Shown: positions 34,142 to 44,143, counted from the stretch's first letter. The stretch: DNA of 64,000 nucleotides from Agrobacterium albertimagni AOL15 (GCF_000300855.1 NZ_ALJF01000006.1:248001-312000), one strand, 5' to 3'. Notes: generated from the sequence alone by a model not told the origin. A program made the numbers and translations.

Positions 34142-34426
34142 ATGATCCAGAGTTTCGCGGATGCCGAGACTGAACGCATCTGGTCCGGTCAGCGAAGCCG
34201 AAAACTTCCGCCGGACATACAGGCTGTGGCGCTCAGGAAACTGCGCCTGATGAACAGTGCGCGGAACCTGAACGATCTCCTCGTGCCGCCAGGAAACCGG
34301 CTGGAAGCATTGAAGGGCAATCGGCTCGGCCAGCACAGCATCCGGATCAACGACCAATGGCGCATTTGCTTCACCTGGAATGACGGAGGACCAAGCGATG
34401 TCGGGATCGTCGACTATCATGACTGA
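34142..34426 (+). CDS. higB: HigB-family mRNA interferase toxin
   Basis: A 94-residue RelE-superfamily toxin of the HigB type: IQSFADAETERIWSGQRSRK, LPPGNRLEALKGNRLGQHSI in slightly varied form, and RINDQWRICFTW at the catalytic strand, ending GIVDYHD. It is expected to cleave mRNA on the ribosome. Toxin precedes antitoxin, the usual higBA order, with an eight-base overlap. A perfect palindrome lies just upstream. Confidence 0.92.
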   Translation: MIQSFADAETERIWSGQRSRKLPPDIQAVALRKLRLMNSARNLNDLLVPPGNRLEALKGNRLGQHSIRINDQWRICFTWNDGGPSDVGIVDYHD

Positions 34427-34712
34427 TTTTTTGCCCAACCCGCATCCGGGGGACATTTTGCTCGAGGATTTCCTGAAGCCGATGGGGTTGAGCCAGAACT
34501 CCCTGGCGCGCGCCGTGAACGTGCCCCCTCGCCGCATCAACGAAATCGTGCTCGGCAAGCGTTCGCTGACCGCAGACACGGATCTACGGCTGGCGCGCTA
34601 TTTCGGCGTCTCCGAAGGTTTCTTCCTCGGACTGCAGGCAGATTACGACCTCATGCAGCGGCGGCGCGAGATTGAGGACGAATTGAAGCGGATCGAGCCG
34701 AGAGCCGCGTAA
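34419..34712 (+). CDS. higA: HigA-family antitoxin
   Basis: A 97-residue XRE-type helix-turn-helix antitoxin: NPHPGDILLEDFLKPMGLS, then LARAVNVPPRRINEIVLGKR as the recognition region and TDLRLARYFGVSEGFFLGLQ. ATG at 34419 (MTDFLPNPHPG) overlaps the higB stop; the longer frame is not conserved. It neutralises HigB and should bind the palindrome at 34117-34133. Confidence 0.93.
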   Translation: MTDFLPNPHPGDILLEDFLKPMGLSQNSLARAVNVPPRRINEIVLGKRSLTADTDLRLARYFGVSEGFFLGLQADYDLMQRRREIEDELKRIEPRAA

Positions 34713-34919
34713 CCAGTTCAACGTGCGGCCTGATTGCCGAGATGAAAATCGTCAGGTTTTCGATAGCCACCTATCCGACGTCGCAACACGGTGTTCGAAA
34801 CGGAGCGCGGCACCATCAACCGAGACATCGAGGCTGCGTCAAAAACCGACCCATCGGAGCGACCTTGCAGAGTCTCGGACGCTTTGGGATACTCAGGCCT
34901 GAAAGACACGGAGACGACC

Positions 34920-35171
34920 ATGTCGACGATCACCATCGCGATTTCTGAAAATCTCAGAGAGTGGATCAGTCGCAAGACGCAAAGCGGCGAATATGCCGAT
35001 TCCAGCGAGTATGTTTCGGATCTGATCCGTCGGGATCAAGAACGGTCGGCGAAGATTGCGGCCATGCAGACAGCGGTAAACGCCGGTTTGGCAAGTGGCG
35101 TGGGTGACCGGACAGCCGATGAGCTATTCGAAACCGCCAGACAGCAAGCAAGGACCGCGGGCAGCGGCTGA
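34920..35171 (+). CDS. parD: ParD-like antitoxin
   Basis: An 83-residue antitoxin, MSTITIAISENLREWISRKT, with the ParD signature EYADSSEYVSDLIRRDQER and a flexible C-terminal toxin-binding part. ATG at 34920 has GGAGA five bases upstream; the frame's earlier starts read through non-coding sequence. It is two bases from the parE start and distinct in sequence from the pair at 14.5 kb. Confidence 0.9.
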   Translation: MSTITIAISENLREWISRKTQSGEYADSSEYVSDLIRRDQERSAKIAAMQTAVNAGLASGVGDRTADELFETARQQARTAGSG

Positions 35172-35173
35172 GC

Positions 35174-35464
35174 ATGACCTATCGGCTGACACGCGAAGCA
35201 GAAGCCGACATCATCGAGATTGCCGAGATCGGCATCCGTAGCTGGGGCATTCGGCAAGCCCAAACCTATCACAACGGCCTATTCGACCTTTTCGAGCTGA
35301 TCGCATCGACGCCTGAGATGGCCCGACAGAGAAGCGAGTTGTCGCCGCCGGTCCGGGTTCAGCGCTACCGAGCACACCTGGTGATTTACCTGACCGAAGA
35401 CGGCGGCGGCGTGCTGATCGTTCGTGTTCGCCATGGTCGGGAAGATTGGCAGGAGGATATTTGA
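35174..35464 (+). CDS. parE: ParE-family toxin
   Basis: A 96-residue ParE toxin: YRLTREAEADIIEIAEIGIR, central LFDLFELIASTPEMARQRSE, then VRVQRYRAHLVIYL and the C-terminal VLIVRVRHGREDW. These are the conserved positions of ParE proteins, which poison DNA gyrase. Coupled to the upstream antitoxin. It ends 43 bases from the convergent trpE(G) stop. Confidence 0.92.
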   Translation: MTYRLTREAEADIIEIAEIGIRSWGIRQAQTYHNGLFDLFELIASTPEMARQRSELSPPVRVQRYRAHLVIYLTEDGGGVLIVRVRHGREDWQEDI

Positions 35465-35507
35465 GCGGATAGGCGCGACCGTTTCCAGCCGCGCCCCACC
35501 CCAATCC

Positions 35508-37697
35508 TCAAGCCGCCTGCACCTTCGCCCGTTTTGCGAGATGCGCCACGACATTCTCGATCATCCGCATGCCGGCGTCGCCGCCGAGCGTCATGATCGA
35601 TTCCGGGTGGAACTGCACGGCGGCGACCGGTTCCTTCGCGTGCTCGATGCCCATGATCGTGCCGTCTTCGCTTTCCGCGGTGATCATGAATTCACGCGGC
35701 AGCGTTGCCGGATCCGCGAAGATGGAGTGGTAGCGGCCGACCGTCACTTCCTTGCCGAGGCCTGAGAAGACGAGGCCAGGTTCGAGCACGCGGATGCGCG
35801 ACGGCTTGCCATGCATGGGAACGGCGAGCTGGCGCAGCTCGCCGCCATAGGCTTCGGCGAGCGCCTGGAGACCGAGGCAGACGCCAAAGATCGGCAGGTT
35901 TCGTGCCCGCGCCTTCTTGATCGTCGCCTTGCAGTCGAAATCGGTTGGCGAGCCGGGGCCTGGCGAGAGCACGACGAGATCGGGCTTCAAGCTGTCGAAG
36001 ATCTCTTCCGGCACCGGCGTGCGCACCGTGTTCACGGTCGCACCCGTCTGGCGGAAGTAGTTGGCCAGCGTGTGGACGAAGCTATCTTCGTGGTCGACGA
36101 GCAGGATGTTGATCCCCTCGCCGACGCGGGCGACGCCGCGCTTGGAGGAGGCATCATTGCCGCTCTTGGCGTCACGGATCGCTGCAATCATGGCGGAGGC
36201 CTTCAGTTCGGTTTCGGCTTCTTCTTCCTGCGGGTCGCTGTCGTTCAAAAGCGTGGCGCCGGCGCGGACTTCGGCAATGCCGTCCTTGATGCGCACGGTG
36301 CGGAGCGTAAGCCCCGTGTTCATGTCGCCATTGAAGCCGACCATGCCGATGGCACCGCCATACCAGGCGCGCGGGCTCTTCTCGTGCTTCTCGATGAAGC
36401 GCATGGCCCAGAGCTTTGGCGCACCGGTGACCGTCACGGCCCAGGCGTGGGAGAGGAAGCCGTCAAAGGCGTCCATGCCGTCGCGCAAGCGGCCCTCGAT
36501 GTGGTCCACGGTATGGATGAGGCGCGAATACATCTCGATCTGGCGACGACCGATGACCTTGACCGAGCCCGGCTCGCAGACGCGGGACTTGTCGTTGCGG
36601 TCGACGTCCGAGCACATGGTGAGCTCGCTCTCATCCTTCTTGGAGTTGAGGAGCTTCAGGATCTGCTCCGAATCCTCGATCGGGTCGGCACCGCGGCGGA
36701 TGGTGCCGGAGATCGGGCAGGTCTCGATGCGGCGACCATTGACGCGCACGAACATCTCAGGCGAGGCACCGACGAGATATTCCTGATGGCCGAGATTGAT
36801 GAAGAAGGAATAGGGCGAGGGATTTATTTCCTTCAGCCGCTTGGAGATCTGCGATGGCTTGCTATCGCAGCGTTCCATGAACTTCTGACCGGGAACCACC
36901 TCGAACAGGTCACCCTTGCGGAAGCTTTCCTTGGCCTTGGTCACCAGCTCGGCATATTCGCCCGGACGATGATCGCCACGTGGCGGGATCGTGTCGGTGT
37001 GGACAAAGGGCTCGGGCGCGATCTCTTCCGACTGGCCGACGGTCGTGACATCACCCTTGGTGAAGTCATAGCGGTCGATCCAGGCCTTGGCGGAATAGTG
37101 GTCGACGACGAGGATCTCGTCCGGCAGGAAGAGCACCATGTCGCGCTGGTCATCGGGACGGGTGAGCTTCAGGTCGATGGCGTCGAACTGGAAGGCGAGA
37201 TCATAGCCGAAAGCACCGAAGAGGCCGATGGCCGCATCTTCTTCCGAATAGAAGAGTGCGGTGATCGCGCGAAGAACCGTAAAGACCGTCGGCATCTTCG
37301 AGCGTTCTTCTTCGGTAAACACACGCGACGGCGGCTTGACGTCGAGATCGAGGCGGGTGGCGGTGCGGGCACCGAGCGCGAGATCGTCCACGGAGGCGAG
37401 CGCCTCGGCGATCATCGAAAGCAGCGCTTCGCCACGCCCGTTATAGGCTTCGATCCAGACCTTGCGGCCGAATGAGGAAATGCCGAGCGGCGGATCGACG
37501 ATCGCCGTATCCCAGCGGGTATACCGACCCGGATATTCGTAGTTGGAGGAAAAGACAGCGCCACGCCGCTCGTCGAGCTTGTCGACATAGGTGGAGATGG
37601 CATCGGCATAGGGCGTCGGCCGGCGCTTGCGCGTGACGGTCACACCGCCGCGGGTCTGATAGGCTTCCGAGCCGTCTTCCTGCAAAATCGTCGACAT
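35508..37697 (-). CDS. trpE: Anthranilate synthase, fused TrpE-TrpG
   Basis: A 729-residue fusion of both anthranilate synthase subunits, characteristic of rhizobia (trpE(G)). Residues about 1-515 form the chorismate-binding TrpE part ([36 protein letters not shown]). Residues about 530-729 form the glutamine amidotransferase, with nucleophile Cys607 in GVCLG and His697/Glu699 in FHPES. It makes anthranilate from chorismate and glutamine for tryptophan synthesis. Expression is probably set by the trpL attenuator immediately upstream. The strong AAAGGA site precedes the ATG at 37697. Confidence 0.97.
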   Translation of the reverse strand: MSTILQEDGSEAYQTRGGVTVTRKRRPTPYADAISTYVDKLDERRGAVFSSNYEYPGRYTRWDTAIVDPPLGISSFGRKVWIEAYNGRGEALLSMIAEALASVDDLALGARTATRLDLDVKPPSRVFTEEERSKMPTVFTVLRAITALFYSEEDAAIGLFGAFGYDLAFQFDAIDLKLTRPDDQRDMVLFLPDEILVVDHYSAKAWIDRYDFTKGDVTTVGQSEEIAPEPFVHTDTIPPRGDHRPGEYAELVTKAKESFRKGDLFEVVPGQKFMERCDSKPSQISKRLKEINPSPYSFFINLGHQEYLVGASPEMFVRVNGRRIETCPISGTIRRGADPIEDSEQILKLLNSKKDESELTMCSDVDRNDKSRVCEPGSVKVIGRRQIEMYSRLIHTVDHIEGRLRDGMDAFDGFLSHAWAVTVTGAPKLWAMRFIEKHEKSPRAWYGGAIGMVGFNGDMNTGLTLRTVRIKDGIAEVRAGATLLNDSDPQEEEAETELKASAMIAAIRDAKSGNDASSKRGVARVGEGINILLVDHEDSFVHTLANYFRQTGATVNTVRTPVPEEIFDSLKPDLVVLSPGPGSPTDFDCKATIKKARARNLPIFGVCLGLQALAEAYGGELRQLAVPMHGKPSRIRVLEPGLVFSGLGKEVTVGRYHSIFADPATLPREFMITAESEDGTIMGIEHAKEPVAAVQFHPESIMTLGGDAGMRMIENVVAHLAKRAKVQAA

Positions 37698-37747
37698 GTC
37701 TGTCCTTTTCCGTTCTTCGAGGCCCTCTCCCGGCGCCTTGAATACAA

Positions 37748-37780
37748 AAAAGCCGCCTCAGGAGATTTTCCGGGCGGCTT
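37748..37780 (-). terminator. trpE(G) attenuator terminator
   Basis: On the minus strand AAGCCGCC (from 37780) pairs with GGCGGCTT (to 37750) and is followed by a run of U. It lies between trpL and trpE(G). This is the terminator half of a classic trp attenuator: ribosome stalling at the Trp codons would prevent it from forming. Confidence 0.88.
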
Positions 37781-37821
37781 TGGGGTCAATCGTCGAGAAG
37801 ACATGACTGGTCAAGGCCGCG

Positions 37822-37866
37822 TCAGCGTGCCCACCACCAAGCAAAGGTCTTCGAAACGATCTTCAT
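37822..37866 (-). CDS. trpL: Tryptophan leader peptide
   Basis: A 14-codon frame, MKIVSKTFAWWWAR, with three consecutive TGG codons at 37831-37839. The terminator hairpin lies 42 bases after its stop. The known rhizobial TrpL of Sinorhizobium has the same WWWAR ending. When Trp-tRNA is scarce the ribosome stalls here and trpE(G) is transcribed. In Sinorhizobium the released leader RNA and peptide also act in trans; whether that holds here is untested. The 5' end of trpL overlaps the start of the divergent extensin-gene upstream region. Confidence 0.93.
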   Translation of the reverse strand: MKIVSKTFAWWWAR

Positions 37867-37984
37867 GCGCCAACGAATACCGTGGAGCCGCCGCCTTAGC
37901 AAGGGCGTTTTGCCATGCTCTGAAGATGAACTTTTCGACGGCTCGCGCCTTTTCGACCCGGGGACTGGGGAACAGGAAGACGAG

Positions 37985-38890
37985 ATGACGAAGACGATAG
38001 CGCCGACACTGGTCGGTCTCCTGCTGGCCTGGCCGATCGCGACCGGGTTCACCCTGCCCTCGCGCGGCCCCCTGCCGCAAATGCGACCGGAGGTGACGAC
38101 GTCGGCACCAGACGAAGAGACGAAAGCGACAGACGGCACCCAAACGGCCACCCCGCTGGAGGCTCCTACACCGCAGAGCAAGCCCGAGACGGCGGCCGAT
38201 ACAGAGGAAGGCGCGAAGCCGTCGAGCCCTGCAAAAACGGAGGCGGCAAAGGATAAGCCGGGCGACGTGTCCGAGCCTGATGGGGATGAGCAGAAAACCG
38301 CTCCCCTTGATCCGCCGCCGCCTGTCGAGGACCCGAAGGCTCTTGCCGCCTGCCTTGCCGATCTCAAGGCGATTGGCGCGCGCTTCGAGACAGACAAGGC
38401 CATTGATGACGCCGATGGCTGCGGTATCGCGTCCCCGATCACGCTGACCAAGCTGCTTCCGGACGTCGCGCTGGAGCCGGAGGCGACCTTTCGGTGCGAA
38501 GCGGCACTGCAGCTGGCGCGCATGACCCGCGACATGTTGAAACCGGCGGCAGAGGCCGCTTTCCCCGACAAGCCGAAGCTTACCGCCATCCGTCACGCCT
38601 CCGGCTATGTCTGTCGCAACAGGAATAGCCAGGAGACCGGCAAGGTGTCGGAGCACGCCTATGGCAATGCGATCGACATTGCAGCATTGCGCTTCGGCGA
38701 CGAAGAGGAGCCTGTCATGATCGCAAAGCAGGATGACGGCACGGCGGAGGCTGCCTTCCAGCGCGCCTTCAACGCCATCGCCTGCCTCTACTTCACGACG
38801 GTGCTCTCCCCCGGCAGCGACGCCACCCACCAGGACCACATGCATCTCGACGTCATCAAGCGGAAAAGCGGCTACCGCTATTGCCGGTGA
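37985..38890 (+). CDS. Extensin-family protein
   Basis: A 301-residue protein: an N-terminal hydrophobic segment (TIAPTLVGLLLAWPIATGF, signal or anchor), a long low-complexity Pro/Glu/Thr/Lys linker (about residues 25-115), then an extensin-like C-terminal domain. That domain holds RHASGYVCRNRNSQETGKVSE in outline, HAYGNAIDI and DHMHLDV. The His and Asp positions resemble those of D,D-carboxypeptidase-like metal sites, suggesting a cell-wall function. ATG at 37985 was chosen because the upstream part of the frame overlaps the trpL region. Divergent from trpL/trpE(G). Confidence 0.87.
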   Translation: MTKTIAPTLVGLLLAWPIATGFTLPSRGPLPQMRPEVTTSAPDEETKATDGTQTATPLEAPTPQSKPETAADTEEGAKPSSPAKTEAAKDKPGDVSEPDGDEQKTAPLDPPPPVEDPKALAACLADLKAIGARFETDKAIDDADGCGIASPITLTKLLPDVALEPEATFRCEAALQLARMTRDMLKPAAEAAFPDKPKLTAIRHASGYVCRNRNSQETGKVSEHAYGNAIDIAALRFGDEEEPVMIAKQDDGTAEAAFQRAFNAIACLYFTTVLSPGSDATHQDHMHLDVIKRKSGYRYCR

Positions 38891-38947
38891 CGCCATGAAA
38901 AAAGGCGGCGCATCGCTGCGCCGCCCCTGCACTGGAGTCTGTCTCGC

Positions 38948-41200
38948 TCAGAACTTCTGGGTGAGCGAGATTTTGAAGGTCGTTCCCGCCTCAGAATAGA
39001 AGGCCGTCGGCTGGTTGGCCGAGCTCGCCGCATTCGGGTTGACCGATTCCACGCCGACGGCGTTCCAATAAGTCTTATCGAAGATGTTGTAGACGCCAGC
39101 CTGGATGCGCAGCCCCTTCGCAGCCTCCGGCTCCCACCAGCCGGACAAGTTGAAGACGCCGTATCCGGGGGCATCGAACGTGTTGGCGACGTTGTCATCG
39201 GGCATGGCGGCAGAGAAGATGCCGGTCAGCTGCGTTCCCCAGGTTTCCTGCTGATAGCCGAGGCCAAGGATCGCCTTGAGCGGAGCCACGCTGCGCAGCC
39301 GGGCGTTGGTATCGCCGTATTCGCCATAGGCAACCGCCAGAGAGCCTTCCGCGAAGAAGCCGTTGGCAAAATCCTTGCGCGTCTTGATCTCGGCACCGGA
39401 GATGCGGGCATCACGGACGTTCTCGTAGGTGAAGAGACTTGCCGGCTGTGGCGACACGCCAACGCGCGTCACGTTGTTGATGAAGTTGTCGTACATATTG
39501 TGGAACAGCGTCACGCTGCCGTTGAAATCACCCGTGTTCCACTTGGCACCCACTTCGAAGCCATGCCCGGTCTCAGCTTCGAGATTGGGATTACCGATGC
39601 TGGCATAGCCGCCCAGCGTGTTCGTGAAGTTGCCGTAGAGCTCGTCCACGGTCGGTGCACGATAGGCCATTGCCCACTGGGCAAAGACACCCACGCTTTC
39701 GTTCAGCTGATACTCGGCCAGAAGCTTCGGCGAGAAGTTGCTGTCGCTGAAGGATTTCGGAAGGCCGAAGGCGTTGTAGCCGGTATTGCCACGATAGGCG
39801 GCCGAATCCTGCGGCTCATAGTCGTGGAAGTCGAAGCGGATGCCCGGCGTGAGCGAGAAGCCGCTGTCGCCGAAGGTGATCTGGTCCTCGATCGAGAAGC
39901 CGAGCGTGACGCCGTCGACATCGGGTGCATCGGACTGCGAGACAACGGTCGCCGAGGCCGGGAAGGCCGAGATGAACTGGTGCGTTTCGAAGGTGGTGGC
40001 ATTGCCGCGCAACCGCACTTGGTGGCTGAGTGTGCCGGTGTCGAACTCGGAGACCAGCGAGCCGATCACCCCGAAATCCTGTTCCTCTGCCGAGTTGGCG
40101 CGGAGATATTGCGCACCGCTGTTGCGCAGACCGAAGGATCCGGCATCCTTGCTCAATTGCTGCCAGTAAAGACGCAGGCTGGCGGCCTGAATGAGCGTGT
40201 CGGTGGAAGGTGCCTCGTAGAAGTAATCGAGGGACACACGCTCGCGCCGGACGTCATCCCAGCCGAAATAGCCGTCCGGGCGGAAGGTAGAAGCGGCCGT
40301 GGTGCTGGTGAAGGTGGAGGACTGAAGCGTCTTGAGAATGCTGTCGCTGGTGTAGTCGTAACGCTCTGCGGTCAGACCGACGGTGTGACCGCCCTCGAGC
40401 TTGTGGCGGAACTTGAAGAGCAGGTTGTTGCGGACGAAGTCCATAGGGTTGGGCTCGGTGCGCGAGCTACCGTAGATGTCCGCTGTACCCTGGTTGTCTG
40501 TCTCGTGGCCGCGCGTGTAGGAGCCCTGGAAGAGCACCGAGGTGTTTTCCACCTGCTTGGCCACAGCAAGGGAGTTGCTGAAGCTCTTGTCTTCGCTGTC
40601 ATAGCCGGTCTTTGCGACACCGCCCCAATTGCGCCCCTCGGCGATCAGATCTTCCGGCTCAAGCGTGCGGGCAACGAGCGCGCCGCCGAGCGCGCCAGAG
40701 CCGACCTTGCTAGAATCGGCACCGCGCAGGACATCCAGTCCACCGAGCGAATCCACGTCGAAACTGTCTGGCTGACCATTGATGCCTGTCGTCGGTGAGC
40801 CCGCTCCGTTGCGGGCGATGGTCTGCAGGAAGGGAACCGGAATCTCGTCCACCAGAACGGCGACACGCGGGCCAGTCAGGCCGCGGATGAACAAGCCACC
40901 GGTCCTGCCGGGCTTCGACTTGATGAAATCAATCCCGGCTTCGGTCGTATTGCCGAGGTCGCTCAGGTCCTTGATTTCCTTCTTCCGGATGTCCTCCGCC
41001 GTCGTCTCGGTCGCCAGCGGCGTATCCGCAACGGACCCGGCCGGTGCCCGCTTACCCTTGACTACGATCGTCTGCAGTTGCGTCTCCTCAGCATTCGTCG
41101 TGGTCGTTGCAGCAGTCTGCGCCTGGGCAGGCGCAAGCGAAGTGATCGCCGCGAGCGCCGTGCAGGTGAGCAAGATGGGGCGGAGGGACCGGGAGCGCAT
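38948..41200 (-). CDS. TonB-dependent heme/hemoglobin receptor
   Basis: A 750-residue outer-membrane receptor with a signal peptide ending AQA (about residue 28), a TonB-box-like LQTIVVKGKR, and a plug with FIRGLTGPRVAVLVDEIPVP. The barrel holds AYRAPTVDELYGNF and NPNLEAETG, corresponding to the FRAP and NPNL boxes of heme receptors, and ends in the terminal Phe of SLTQKF. The overall layout resembles rhizobial heme receptors such as ShmR. No hmu heme-transport genes adjoin it, so uptake would rely on genes elsewhere. Confidence 0.92.
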   Translation of the reverse strand: MRSRSLRPILLTCTALAAITSLAPAQAQTAATTTTNAEETQLQTIVVKGKRAPAGSVADTPLATETTAEDIRKKEIKDLSDLGNTTEAGIDFIKSKPGRTGGLFIRGLTGPRVAVLVDEIPVPFLQTIARNGAGSPTTGINGQPDSFDVDSLGGLDVLRGADSSKVGSGALGGALVARTLEPEDLIAEGRNWGGVAKTGYDSEDKSFSNSLAVAKQVENTSVLFQGSYTRGHETDNQGTADIYGSSRTEPNPMDFVRNNLLFKFRHKLEGGHTVGLTAERYDYTSDSILKTLQSSTFTSTTAASTFRPDGYFGWDDVRRERVSLDYFYEAPSTDTLIQAASLRLYWQQLSKDAGSFGLRNSGAQYLRANSAEEQDFGVIGSLVSEFDTGTLSHQVRLRGNATTFETHQFISAFPASATVVSQSDAPDVDGVTLGFSIEDQITFGDSGFSLTPGIRFDFHDYEPQDSAAYRGNTGYNAFGLPKSFSDSNFSPKLLAEYQLNESVGVFAQWAMAYRAPTVDELYGNFTNTLGGYASIGNPNLEAETGHGFEVGAKWNTGDFNGSVTLFHNMYDNFINNVTRVGVSPQPASLFTYENVRDARISGAEIKTRKDFANGFFAEGSLAVAYGEYGDTNARLRSVAPLKAILGLGYQQETWGTQLTGIFSAAMPDDNVANTFDAPGYGVFNLSGWWEPEAAKGLRIQAGVYNIFDKTYWNAVGVESVNPNAASSANQPTAFYSEAGTTFKISLTQKF

Positions 41201-41311
41201 GGGTATCGTCCTTTCGATGGCCGCAGGAAAGGGTTCCCGCTTCCGAAGGCGGAAGCGGGTCGGCCGGATGTGATTGCGTCAAAAACGTGGCGGAGACGTT
41301 GTTCCCGCCGT

Positions 41312-41377
41312 AATCATGCCGTATAAAACATGATTACAATCGTCAAGATATAAAACATGATTCTTTTTATCATGAAT
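41312..41377 (-). promoter_or_regulatory. Heme-receptor promoter with repeated ATCATG half-sites
   Basis: Two exact copies of TATAAAACATGATT (41322-41335 and 41349-41362) lie 27 bases apart. AATCATG at 41312-41318 and ATCATGAAT at 41369-41377 add inverted half-sites. On the minus strand TTGACG (41346-41341) could be a -35 element, with TATAC 15-17 bases on. The array overlaps this promoter, as expected for a repressor or metal-responsive activator. The regulator is not determined. Confidence 0.5.
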
Positions 41378-41438
41378 TATCACGCGCTCGGACGTGACCG
41401 AAATACCACAAGATTTCAGTGGTGATTTTCAGGGCCGG

Positions 41439-43112
41439 CTAAAACAGCCCTTCGATGGCGCCGTCGGAATTGAGCCGGATCTTTTCCGAAGATGGGGTGC
41501 GCGGCAGGCCCGGCATGGTCATGATTTCGCCTGTGATGGCGACGATAAACCCGGCGCCGGCCGACAGCCTGACCTCGCGCACATGCACTTCATGCCCCTC
41601 CGGCGCGCCGCGTAACGTCGGATCGGTGGAAAAGGAATATTGCGTCTTCGCCATGCAAACCGGCAACTCCCCATAGCCCTGCCTCTCCCAATCGGCCAGT
41701 TGCTCCCGCACCGCCTTGTCGGCGGTCACTTCGCCGGCCCTGTAGATCTCCGCTGCGATCCGTTCGATCTTGGAAAAGAGCGGCATGGCATCGGGATAGA
41801 GCGGACGAAACGCCGACGGCGTCTCGGCGATCCGCACGACCGTTTCCGCAAGCTCGGTGATCCCCGCCGCGCCGTCGGCCCAGTGCCGGCAGAGCACGGC
41901 TTCTGCTCCGAGACCTTCGGCCACCGCCTTGACGGCGGCGATCTCGGCATCGGTATCCGTGGTGAAATGGTTGATCGCCACCACCGCCGGCACGCCGAAC
42001 TTGGCGAGGTTTTCCAGATGCCGCGCCAGATTGACGGCACCTCGCTCGACGGCTGCGACATCCTCGCGGGAGAGATCGTCCTTGGCGACGCCGCCATTCA
42101 TCTTGAGCGCCCGGACGGTCGCGACGAGGACGACGGCCGAGGGTGTGAGCCCGGCCTTCCGGCATTTGATGTCGAAGAACTTTTCCGCGCCGAGATCCGC
42201 GCCGAAGCCGGCCTCGGTCACCACATAGTCGCCGAGCTTCAGCGCTGTCTTCGTTGCCACCACCGAATTGCAGCCATGGGCGATATTGGCGAAGGGGCCG
42301 CCATGGACGAGTGCCGGATTGTTTTCGAGCGTCTGCACGAGGTTCGGCTGCAAGGCCTCCTTGAGCAGCACCGCCATCGCGCCATCGGCCTTCAGGTCGC
42401 GGGCAAAGACAGGGCTCTTGTCGCGCCGATAACCGATGATGATGGCGCCCAGGCGCCGCTCCAGGTCTTCGAGATCTGTGGCGAGGCAGAGGATCGCCAT
42501 GACCTCGGACGCGACCGTAATATCGAAGCCCGCCTCGCGCGGGAAACCATTGGACGCGCCGCCGAGAGACGTCACGATCTGGCGCAGCGCCCGATCGTTC
42601 ATGTCCATGACCCGGCGCCAGGTGATGCGGCGCGTGTCGATGTTAAGCTCGTTGCCCCAGTAGATGTGATTGTCGATCAGCGCAGACAGCAGATTGTGGG
42701 CCGAGGTGATCGCGTGGAAATCACCGGTGAAATGGAGATTGATGTCCTCCATCGGCACGACCTGCGCATAACCGCCACCCGCCGCCCCGCCCTTCACCCC
42801 GAAACAGGGGCCGAGCGAGGGCTCGCGGATGCAGATGACGGCCTTTTTGCCGATACGGTTCAAGCCGTCACCGAGCCCGACGGTGGTCGTCGTCTTGCCC
42901 TCACCTGCCGGTGTCGGGTTGATCGCCGTCACGAGGATCAGCTTGCCATCAGGACGATCCGCCAGCCCTTTGATGAAGCTGGCGGAGATCTTCGCCTTGT
43001 CGTGGCCGTAAGGAATGAGGCTTTCGGAGGGGACGCCGAGCTTGCAGCCGATCTCCTGGATCGGCTTTTTCCTCGCTGCGCGCGCAATCTCGATGTCGGA
43101 TGGTACGGTCAT
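41439..43112 (-). CDS. fhs: Formate-tetrahydrofolate ligase
   Basis: A 557-residue ATP-dependent enzyme that makes 10-formyl-THF from formate and tetrahydrofolate. The P-loop [18 protein letters not shown] begins at about residue 67, and the family signatures [20 protein letters not shown] and [14 protein letters not shown] are intact. ATG at 43112 is preceded by AGGG. It supplies one-carbon units, and could re-use formate or methyl groups released by N-demethylation. It appears to be monocistronic. Confidence 0.96.
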   Translation of the reverse strand: MTVPSDIEIARAARKKPIQEIGCKLGVPSESLIPYGHDKAKISASFIKGLADRPDGKLILVTAINPTPAGEGKTTTTVGLGDGLNRIGKKAVICIREPSLGPCFGVKGGAAGGGYAQVVPMEDINLHFTGDFHAITSAHNLLSALIDNHIYWGNELNIDTRRITWRRVMDMNDRALRQIVTSLGGASNGFPREAGFDITVASEVMAILCLATDLEDLERRLGAIIIGYRRDKSPVFARDLKADGAMAVLLKEALQPNLVQTLENNPALVHGGPFANIAHGCNSVVATKTALKLGDYVVTEAGFGADLGAEKFFDIKCRKAGLTPSAVVLVATVRALKMNGGVAKDDLSREDVAAVERGAVNLARHLENLAKFGVPAVVAINHFTTDTDAEIAAVKAVAEGLGAEAVLCRHWADGAAGITELAETVVRIAETPSAFRPLYPDAMPLFSKIERIAAEIYRAGEVTADKAVREQLADWERQGYGELPVCMAKTQYSFSTDPTLRGAPEGHEVHVREVRLSAGAGFIVAITGEIMTMPGLPRTPSSEKIRLNSDGAIEGLF

Positions 43113-43241
43113 GTGTCCCTGCCCCTTATGTGTGCCGAGAAGATCGGACGACGCAGCTCGGCTGGCAAGCAGGTTAGAGGACTTTTTTCACAGCGAAGGG
43201 GATGAGGTGAATGCGACACCACACCCTCCCCTCATTTGCGG

Positions 43242-43388
43242 GTGGACTGCCGCGCCTTGGCTGTCGAGATCGCGGACGGCATTCGCGGCTACACCTTCGA
43301 GTTCTCGTCGCATCCGGCTGCGCACAAAGAAGATTATGACTTCATCGAAGAGAAGCTTCTCGCCACCACGGAGGGCACGAGACCATGA
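43242..43388 (+). pseudogene. Short ORF or remnant, C-terminal-like fragment
   Basis: A frame from GTG 43242 to TGA 43386-43388 encodes VDCRALAVEIADGIRGYTFE and then FSSHPAAHKEDYDFIEEKLLA. It has regular, charged, protein-like composition and genome-typical codons but no convincing start; a stop precedes it at 43203. It reads like the tail of a larger protein whose 5' part is gone, but I do not recognise the family. The remainder of 43113-43420 shows no other feature. Confidence 0.35.
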
Positions 43389-43420
43389 AGATGTCGGAAA
43401 ACGCCCCATACCTCCACTTA

Positions 43421-44143
43421 TTAGGCGAGACGAGACCCCAAGCGGTTGATTTCCTGAATGAAGGTATCAGCGCTTGCGCATGTGGCTTCCGCAAACTTGT
43501 CCGCGATATTCATCGCGCCGTCGAGTCGCTTCATCAGCATTTCGAATTCTTTAACCGACAATCCCTCGAGAGCCTGAATCTCAAGATCTTTCATATGGCT
43601 GACCTGGCCATCCAGGTAAACGGTTATGGTAGCCACGGTCGTCGCATCAGCAAAACCGATGCGCGCCTCGAACTCTGCAAAAACAGGTCGCTTGAACCAT
43701 TCGGACGCGAGTTCGCAGACAGCACGAACGTGATTGACCTGCCGAGGCCTAGTCATGCCAGAGTTTCCAAGAGTTTGGCGAACGAGGCGTACTTGATAGC
43801 GAACCTCGATCGCTGTTTGACGCGCAGCCGAAGCAAGAGACAAATTCGCGCGGCTCGCGATGGCAAAATTGACTTTTTCATGGGTCGCAGCCGCGGTCAC
43901 TTGCCTCGAAAGGTAGTAGATCGTAGGCGCGGCAGCAGCAACTGCAGCCCATCCTCCGAGTGCGGAAATCCACTCTCGCAGGCAATTACCCCTATCATCG
44001 GCTGCGCACCATACTGCGTCAGCGCCAGCCGATCCCAGATACACGAATCCGGCAAAGGCAACGCCAAAAGCGAAGCCCCACGCAAGTCCCCAGCCATGCC
44101 AGAACACGGCACTTCTCTCTCTGGGCATCCGCCCCCCCAGCAT
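43421..44143 (-). CDS. Hypothetical membrane protein
   Basis: A 240-residue protein with two N-terminal membrane helices (about residues 13-40 and 60-77), then a soluble, largely helical domain of about 150 residues without a recognised motif. A second in-frame ATG (44128, MPRERSAVF) is a possible start. The gene sits in a patch with more A+T than its surroundings, beside tRNA-Tyr, which suggests acquired DNA. The layout (two helices plus a helical cytoplasmic domain) is common among accessory proteins of unknown role. Confidence 0.65.
   Translation of the reverse strand: MLGGRMPRERSAVFWHGWGLAWGFAFGVAFAGFVYLGSAGADAVWCAADDRGNCLREWISALGGWAAVAAAAPTIYYLSRQVTAAATHEKVNFAIASRANLSLASAARQTAIEVRYQVRLVRQTLGNSGMTRPRQVNHVRAVCELASEWFKRPVFAEFEARIGFADATTVATITVYLDGQVSHMKDLEIQALEGLSVKEFEMLMKRLDGAMNIADKFAEATCASADTFIQEINRLGSRLA

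Noticed and set aside
42767-43240. Considered a riboswitch upstream of fhs
   Set aside because: No conserved folate-, glycine- or SAM-type aptamer elements were recognised in the upstream bases.
43113-43420. Searched for an attR copy of the tRNA-Tyr 3' end
   Set aside because: No matching direct repeat of the tRNA end could be found by eye, so no integration boundaries are claimed.
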